A DNA stretch of 64,000 nucleotides from Tetrahymena thermophila SB210 (taxonomy: Eukaryota; Ciliophora; Oligohymenophorea; Hymenostomatida; Tetrahymenidae): positions 744,001-808,000 of the forward strand of contig NW_002476507.1 of the NCBI RefSeq assembly GCF_000189635.1, read 5' to 3'. Below, one piece after another: positions 56,864 through 64,000 of the stretch; within the stretch, counting starts at the first letter, position 1; each line of letters begins with the position of its first letter. A program made the translations under genes and the position numbers. The notes beneath the pieces were generated by a model that was given only the letters and a program-made list of their open reading frames with translations, had not been told where the DNA came from and ran no database searches.

Positions 56864-57631
56864 AAAAATATTATAATCTAAATTCTTTGCTTGTTTTTAT
56901 TATCTTTTGTAAAATTAATAATTAACAAAATATTATCTATTGATTTTCAAAAATAAATAGTGGTATAATAGCAATTTTATATAAATAATTATTAGAAAAA
57001 TAATACCAGGTTTACTTACTGTATTGATTAATTTTATGAATACTTAAACACAAATCAAAATCTAAAGTTAACCAAACACAAATAAGCAAAAATTAACTTA
57101 CAAAAATAATGTATCTTGTATCTAAATAATAAGAAATAAATTGCATATTTTAATTAACATTTTTATAAAATAGGTATTCAAACTCATATGATTAACTTCA
57201 AATTGTAGCAATACTGAATTGATATACAATAAACTTGAAAATTTATTTTAATTTAGAAAATAAAAAAAGGTATTTATCTAAATTTTTATACCCAATTAAA
57301 AATTTTTTATTTTATGAATTTTTATATTTTCTCAATTAGAAATTATTTTAGAAAAAAAATATTAATTAGATTTTATACTTTTTCAGTATTTTTTCTTCTG
57401 ATTACATTTTTAAATCTTAAAATAACCACATAAAAATATTAATTTCTTTATTTATCTAGCTTTGTAAACTAATAAGAAGAAAATCTTGCTATATCAATAA
57501 ATGAGTTATTACTTTTTCATTTATAAATTTAATTTAAAATATTTTTTCTAAAAATCAATTTTACATAAGTTGAATAAAATTATTAAAATATATTTTTATC
57601 ATAAATTTGAAAGACCATTAAAATTATTTAT
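56864..57631. other. Intergenic region
   Basis: About 770 bp of AT-rich sequence between two - strand genes. No gene was seen. Confidence 0.6.
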
Positions 57632-59894
57632 TCAGTCATCTTTATCAATTAAAGATATATTTTAGCTTAATTTAGTATTTGATGCATACTTTTATTTATA
57701 TAATTCAAACTTTGTCTTTGTCTCATCTAAATGGCTCCTTGTTTAAGAGAGTGTTGCATAGAGAGCTGGATTATTTGCATACTTAGATTTATATGAAGGA
57801 ACTGCCTTATCTTGGTTTAATTTTTAAGAGTTTGATATATAACTTTTTAATTCACTTTCTTAGCTATCTTTTTTATTACCGTTTACAAGAACTGATTAAG
57901 TTAATTGTGTAGCTTCGTTTTAAGAATTTCCTGATACACTAGTGACTTTTATTTTTGAATTTTATTCTAAAGGAGATTTGTAATTAGTTGGGGGAAGCCC
58001 TTTCTATGTACTAGAAGATTTTTTAATACCTCTTACTTCTTTCTTTTTTACTATATCACCATCTTTAAAATTAATTTATTACTGTTCTTCTTATTGTAAA
58101 ACTTCGTATTCATCTTCCACTAAATAATCAGATAAATTTTTATTTTATTTTTCTTTAAGATCTTAAGTAGCATAAACTTTTTCGTTTGAACTAGTATCCT
58201 CTTATTTACTAGAGCTATCGTTAAAATCTATTTTATTTAGGATATCATCTTCATCTACCTAATCCTCTAATTATTCTTCTTTTTACTATTTATTCTTGAT
58301 TAAAGTATTTAAGTTAGTTTTTTCATCTTATTAACTTAAATTTTTATTCGAATCTTGCTAAATAGGTTTTTTAATTTATGTAATTTTGCTATCAACAATT
58401 TTGAGAGGAGATTTTTACTTTTCCTTAGATTATTCTCTTGAATTAGCAGATTTGATTTTATCTTTCTAAAAATTTTTTTTATCTTCTATTAATTATTCAT
58501 TATCACTTTAATCGCTGTTATCAAATTAATTTTTTATCTCTTAAAGCTTTTACTATTTTATCTTGAGCAATTCCTCTTATTACTTTTGTATTTCTTCTTC
58601 AATCATTTTTTCTCTTTTTTATTTTTCAAGCATTCTTTGTCTTTTTTCTTCTTCTTTTTCTTAAAAACATAAAAATTTTTACTAAAATATTTTAGCATTC
58701 TTAAGGTTTAATTAAAAGTAAAGATTAAATTCAGCATCAATTCTAAAATATACTTTTTTATCTCAATTAAGATAATTAAGAATTTTTTTTAAGAAATAAA
58801 AACTAAAGCAAAGGTGAAATGCTATGATATAAGTAAGTAAAATCACTTAAAAATATAAAATTTAAATTTATATTTACTTTTTTGCTACTCTCTTTCAGCA
58901 TCTGTTTAACTTTCAATCATAGACTAATCTAAAAAGCTAGTATTATTCAAATTTGTCTATGTTCTCACAATTCTAGGATGATATTCTTCTAAAAACTCCA
59001 TAATTTCTTAGGATAAATTAAAGTCTTGCTAAGAAACAGGTAGGTTAAGTCTTTTCAAAATCATACAAGACTATAATTTTGTTTTTTAAAAAGAAAACTC
59101 ATTTAAGAGAAATAGCTTATTTGAAATAAATATACTTTGTGCATAATTCTGATCATAAATCTAGCTAGCATTGTCAAAAAAAACTCTCCTAAAACATCAG
59201 GATCAGCTTTAACTATGAATTTTTGCATCATTGATACATGAAACTTTATTAAATAACAAATAATGCTTCACGATAAGTAATTTAAATGTATTATTTACTT
59301 CGCTTTTACTAATGAATATCATTAACTTGTAATAATTGTAGACATAAGTGCCAAATGGGAGAATCTCAAAAACTCCAAGACAAACATTATCAAGTAATAT
59401 AATTATTATCAGTAAAATCCTAATTGATAAATTTTCATTGAGAAAAAATTTAAGATATCATTTATTTATCAAATTTATATACCATCTAACTAAGAGTGCT
59501 TCTAATAGATTTCCTTTTGCATTCGATTTATGAAGGGTGTAAAATGTCTGTGTTAATATCTGTAAAAAACCAATTGAGCTGTAGGTATTTTAAAATCGAT
59601 ATTTATTTAATATAGAGTGTTTTTTTAATTATAAAATGAATTAACGATCTTACTTAACTATTAAAGCAAGCAGCATTTACCTTTTTAAAAACCAATCTTT
59701 TCACCTATTTTAATTGTAAATTTTTCTTTTTTCCTACTTTGATTTTATCTGATTTTTCTAAAAATTATGGTTTAATTTGATCAAAAAATTTAATATAATT
59801 AATTACTTTGTTTTCTGTTATAATCGATTAAGATAGCAGCAAGATCTAATCTTTTATCAGCAAATTTATTCATGAATTTATTTATCATATACAT
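57632..59894 (-). CDS. Protein with coiled coil and low-complexity tail, unknown function
   Basis: The stop is TGA 57632-57634. The long last exon (about 58668 down to the stop) encodes a Glu/Lys/Gln coiled coil (EEEKRQRMLEKQKREKMIE) and a Ser/Gln/Lys-rich tail. Upstream exons on the - strand read ADPDVLGEFFLTMLARFM and MEFLEEYHPRIVRTQTN, a helical region with good amino-acid variety. The most 5' exons are less certain: MYMINKFMNKFADKRLDL from ATG 59894 and LHKSNAKGNLLEALLVRW fit one frame through three introns, but a different exon choice there is possible. I do not recognise the N-terminal domain. Start confidence is low, the C-terminal half is high. Confidence 0.65.
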
Positions 59895-60279
59895 TTAATT
59901 CTATATAGACATCAATCAATATTCGGCGAATTATTGATGGATCAATTATATTTATAATAAATATATCTGTATTCTACTTTTCTACTTATTAAAATTAGTT
60001 AAACATTATTTATTTTTAAATATATTATCAGAAAATACAAAAAGAATCTCAGAGATAAAATAAATGTTTTTATTTTTTAAATCAAGTAAACTGCTAAGAA
60101 AAAATTTAATTAAAATATTTAAAAAAATGATCTTATACCATGATTTAATCAATACATAAACGTACAAATAAATTATTAAAATTATGTTTCATTTACTTAT
60201 ATTAATTAAGACTAATATAAATTGTTCGTTTATACAATATGAATCACAATTCTAAAATTTAGAAATTAAATAGTTTTTA
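59895..60279. other. Intergenic region
   Basis: About 385 bp of AT-rich sequence between two - strand genes with no gene seen. Confidence 0.6.
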
Positions 60280-61924
60280 TCACTCAACAATAATTTCCCA
60301 AATTCTTTCAGCTTTATTAAGCCAAATTTTGCCTTAGGATATCAACTTTTCATAAGGTTTTTTAAGAGTAGTATCTTCACCACTTCCATAAGCAGGTCTG
60401 TTCAGTATTAAAGCTTTGAATTCTTCAGCTTCAATCCTATTATTATCTATTTATTTTATTAATTAAGGTTTATTGAATGAATAAATAAATAATTTACTAT
60501 TTGCATCTAGAACTTTTATTAAAATATCAACTTATTAAATATTGATAGCAACATTTTAGCTTTTTTGATATTCTTGCATGAGCTTTTTAAACTATTTTCT
60601 ATTTGTATATCCTTTCTCTTCGATTGTCTATTCAATTCTTTCTTTGTTATCTGTCAAAAATTTTGAAAATGTATAAAACTCATCAAAAGTGAACCATCCT
60701 TTAAACTCAATATTATTTAAACGCTTCAAGTACTATTTACATCTTTGATGCTCCATGAAGGAGATTAAGCTCTTAGCAAAATCTTCTCCACTAATTTTTC
60801 CCTCTTCATTAGCTTCGAATTAGTCAAACTTTTTATTAAATAATTTATTTAATGAGTTAAATTTATAATAACAAACATTTTTTACTAAGTATTTGTAAAC
60901 ATCCTTGGTAATATCTTCTTTAATTTTTAAAATTCTGGTAGCTGGTATAGAAGTTGAATCTCCTAATAAATTTTTAATACATAAATCTACATGCTTCTTG
61001 AAAGTGTCTTTATTAACATTAAACTTTCTTGGGTCAAGTAAGTTAGCCATAGTTAATTTGACTTTAGCTTTTTGTTTAATGAAGCTAAATACTTTTTTAT
61101 TTAAAAAATGGTTTTAATGCCATTATATCATTTTGAAATCAAACATTACATTCTTGCATGTCTTATGCATTTAAATCAGTTTTTTGTTTTTATTTAAAAT
61201 AGTCCAAATACTCATTCTTATCAACTTCAAAAAATAAATCAATAAACTCAGATTAGTTTCAAATTTAATTTACTTTATAAAAATGCTGTGACCATATAGT
61301 ATTCATATATACTGATTTTTCCATCTTTATCAATATCTGCAAATTACGCTAAGGCTTCACTATGGACTTTGCTTTATTATTTTTTAGAATCATCATCATC
61401 ACTTCCTTTTTTGTTTCCCTTAGATTTCGGAATTGTAAAGTAATACATAAATAAAAATTTTGAATAATATAAAAAAAATGAATTACTTTTTTATCATCTT
61501 CTTCTTTTTCATCCTAATCTTCCTTTGTTGAGTATTAAAAAGGGCAAATCGATTTGAAAAAATCTTCATGAGACATCTACATGTTTCCATCTTCATCTTT
61601 TTCTGTTGCGAATACTTCAAAGATTTTTTCTGGAGGGCTATCTGATCTAATCTGTAAAGTAAATATAAATAACCTTTTCATATGAAAATGCAGATCTTAC
61701 TTTGTTTTCATATTCCCCTCTTATCAAATCAGGAGTGCTTGGAAACTAAACATTTCATTATTAAATAAATATTAAATTCATTATTTTTTAACAGCAAACT
61801 TAATTTTAATTTTTAAATTGTTTACAGTAAAAGCATAAATAGTTCTTCTCTTTTAATTGATAGCAGCAGTTCCTGCTAGCAAGATAGGGAATGCTAATTT
61901 AGATATCCTAGTTAGTTTGAACAT
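60280..61924 (-). CDS. MICU1-like mitochondrial EF-hand protein
   Basis: The start is ATG 61922-61924 and the stop TGA 60280-60282, with about six short introns. The N-terminus (MFKLTRISKLAFPILLAG ... KRRTIYAF) is basic and hydrophobic like a mitochondrial presequence. PPEKIFEVFATEKDEDG and MSHEDFFKSICPFQ match the region before the first EF-hand in MICU proteins. A canonical EF-hand loop DIDKDGKISIYE follows, and a second loop (DANNNNRIEAEE) lies near the C-terminus. This family senses Ca2+ in the intermembrane space and gates the mitochondrial calcium uniporter (MCU). The middle region is more diverged than in animals. A partner MCU gene is not in this window. Confidence 0.83.
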
Positions 61925-62265
61925 GATTTATTTGAATTGTAAAGTAGATAATTAGATTTTTGTTTGTTTAGTGATATTAATTATTTGAAAATAAGCAAAT
62001 CTAAATATATTAAATTTATTTATTGCAAACATATATAATTTAAATTAATTTCATATAAAAACGGTATAGAAGCTTTTAGTAGTTTGATTATTAAAAATCT
62101 TATTTTTATTTAGATAATAGAAGGTAGGTAGATCAATCATTCAATTTTTTATCTGTTTTGAAATTATTTTTAAATTTTATTAAAATAGTTTCTTTAATTA
62201 TTACTAAAAATAAGCTGAAAAAATAAATTTTAATTAATTTTTTTTCTTAAAAATAATATTTTTTT
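61925..62265. other. Intergenic region
   Basis: About 340 bp of AT-rich sequence with a hypothetical promoter for the MICU-like gene. No gene was seen. Confidence 0.6.
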
Positions 62266-63779
62266 TCATAAACGTAAAACACATAACCCAAAATCACATG
62301 TGAAAGCAACAATATTTTCTTTTGATTTAATATAGTAAGGATAACCCATGTCAAAAATATATTTATGTTATTTAAGCTAATCGGGAACATTCTGTTATCT
62401 ATAATTAATTATTTAATAAAATTATATAATAATTTTAATGTTTAAATTAATTATTTATTTATTTATTTTACTTTAAGACTTGAATTTTATGAGTGAGCTT
62501 TTGGTTTGAATATTAGAAATAGTTGCAATTGAAATCAACAGAGTGAATTACTATTTAATTTAGAGAAATTTCTGAAAATTTAAACTTTATATTTTCTTCA
62601 TCTTAGTGTTTTGTAGCAGCATTACCATTAAAGGTGCAATAAATTGTTTATACAGTTGAATTATGTGAATACAAATCAGTAGTTTTATTTGTCTTTAAGT
62701 CAAATACCTAATAATTATTAAAAAAAGTCTTATTGTTTCATATATTAAAAGAATTTTGAAGTATTAATTGTTAAACTATATTTATACTTTAACATGCATG
62801 TGATTCTCTACATAGATAACAAAGTTTTAAAGTAACTTAACATGGCTTATAAACTCTATTTTTTTGGTAAATGATGTAACTAAGCTTGTCTTTTGTGTTG
62901 ATAAGTCATAAATTTAAATTTCTTTCACACCTTAATCCTTATATTCAAGCCATACCATTTTGTCACTATCAAAATCAAAAGGAACACACACTTATGGGAG
63001 ATTAAACTAAGAATAATGTTTCCATTATTGCTTATCTATTTAAAACACTTATAAAATTCCTTTTAACTGCTAGTCATTAGAGTCATAAACTTTAACATTT
63101 TATTATAAAAAAACTTAATTTAAAACTCTAAACAATAAATAAATTCATGTTTTCAAACTCAATTATTTTTATGAGGAACTAATTTCATTATCATATCAAA
63201 GAAATTAAATAAATAGTTTTACTAGCGTCTTTATTTTATGTAGGATTAGCTTAGGTCATAGCTACAAAATTACCACTTAAAAAAGTAATAGTTGAAGCAC
63301 AAATTTCTGGCTTTTTTGGAGTATGATTATTAAAAGCTACTTTAATTAATCTTTCTTTTTATTTCATTTCATCTAAATAAAATTAAATCAAAGAATGATC
63401 TCCAACCAAAACATTAAAAGACCCATTTTCTTTTTGTTGAATCTATTTTATTTATAAAGTAAATAAGATCATATGAATAATCCATCAAGTATAATTTTTA
63501 TTTTTACTCCTCTAATAATCTCTTCAAATACTTCTTAAATATAAATTAACTCCTTTGTATCTAAGCCATAAGCTCCAACATATCCTGATATTGAGCCAAA
63601 AATTGCATGTTCTTTTAGTTGTAAATTATATTAAATGTATATGTAGTAATTATTAAAATAAATGTTTTTCTAAATTTATCATGTTTACATTAGGATATTT
63701 CAACAGCTGTTAGAGGTTCTCCAATTCTAATTTTTACAAGCTTTTCGAAATTTGCTGTTTCCTTTACTGTACTATTCAT
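62266..63779 (-). CDS. Beta-propeller (WD40-like) protein
   Basis: The start is ATG 63777-63779 (MNSTVKETANFEKLVKIRIG) and the stop TGA 62266-62268, with five or six short introns. The sequence shows recurring blade-like strands: LTAVEISQ ... HAIFGSISGYVGAYGLD, GSFNVLVGDHSLIQFYL, STITFLSGNFVAMTQANP, KMVWLEYKDQGVKEIQIYD, HVKLLQNFVIYVENHMHVKVFDLKTNK, and a last blade ending VAFTCDFGLCVLRL. Only weak WD dipeptides are present, so it is a diverged propeller. Function is unknown; scaffold for a complex is the general role of the fold. Confidence 0.7.
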
Positions 63780-64000
63780 TAAATAAATCTAAAAGTAATT
63801 TGAGAAATATTCCTATTGATTTTACCAATTAAAAAAATTTATCAATTTATAAAAACAAAAAAAATAAAGTTAATCAATGAAAAGTTAAATTCTTTAATTT
63901 AAAAGTAAGAATTTATATAATATATGATACTAATTATTACATAAATAGAAGTATTTGTTTTTTTACAAGCTTTCCAACTCAATTATTTATTGCTAAAATC
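63780..64000. other. Right edge, upstream of propeller gene
   Basis: AT-rich sequence upstream of a - strand start; probably the promoter of the propeller gene. Nothing more can be said. Confidence 0.5.

Noticed and set aside
60905-61117. + strand ORF over the MICU-like gene
   Set aside because: It is antisense to a well-supported - strand exon (LLDPRKFNVNKDTFKKH).

Overview
This window is from the nuclear genome of a ciliate, most likely an oligohymenophorean close to Tetrahymena. About 80% of the bases are A or T. Long protein-coding frames stay open only if TAA and TAG are read as glutamine and TGA is the sole stop (code 6). Genes are split by short AT-rich GT...AG introns, mostly 45-100 nt. 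No organelle, bacterial or viral genes, tRNAs, rRNAs, telomeric repeats or CRISPR arrays were recognised. Because TAA/TAG are read as stops by standard-code tools, almost none of these genes shows up as a long standard-code ORF; the exon models here were read by hand.

Layout. From 1 to 27.3 kb all six genes are on the + strand: the 3' part of a surface protein with a GPI-anchor-like tail (1-2281), a coiled-coil protein (2537-7562), a very large protein with an acylation-type MGNGCSC start (8530-14216), a second coiled-coil protein (15376-19213), a TPR-glycosyltransferase fusion (19617-21140) and a MORN-repeat protein with a huge Q/N-rich tail (21757-27335). An 8.5-kb gene on the - strand (27683-36194) encodes a multi-pass membrane PAS-domain protein of a ciliate-expanded family. 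It is followed by a sparse region with one weak ORF, a + strand gene of unknown function (38825-40928) and a possible small gene near 41.3-41.55 kb.

From 42.9 kb on the genes are compact and mostly on the - strand, with recognisable housekeeping families: a METTL21-type methyltransferase, two adjacent MYST histone acetyltransferases, a WD40 protein (+), a membrane RING protein, an SFT2-type vesicle-transport protein, a coiled-coil protein, a MICU1-like mitochondrial EF-hand protein, and a beta-propeller protein at the right edge.

How the genes relate. There is no operon logic, as expected for a ciliate. The one clear local relationship is the tandem pair of MYST acetyltransferases, which share domain order but differ in intron positions and C-terminal tails. 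Functions otherwise cover chromatin modification, methylation, ubiquitin transfer, membrane traffic, mitochondrial Ca2+ sensing and signalling. Exon boundaries are by eye and may be off by a few codons.
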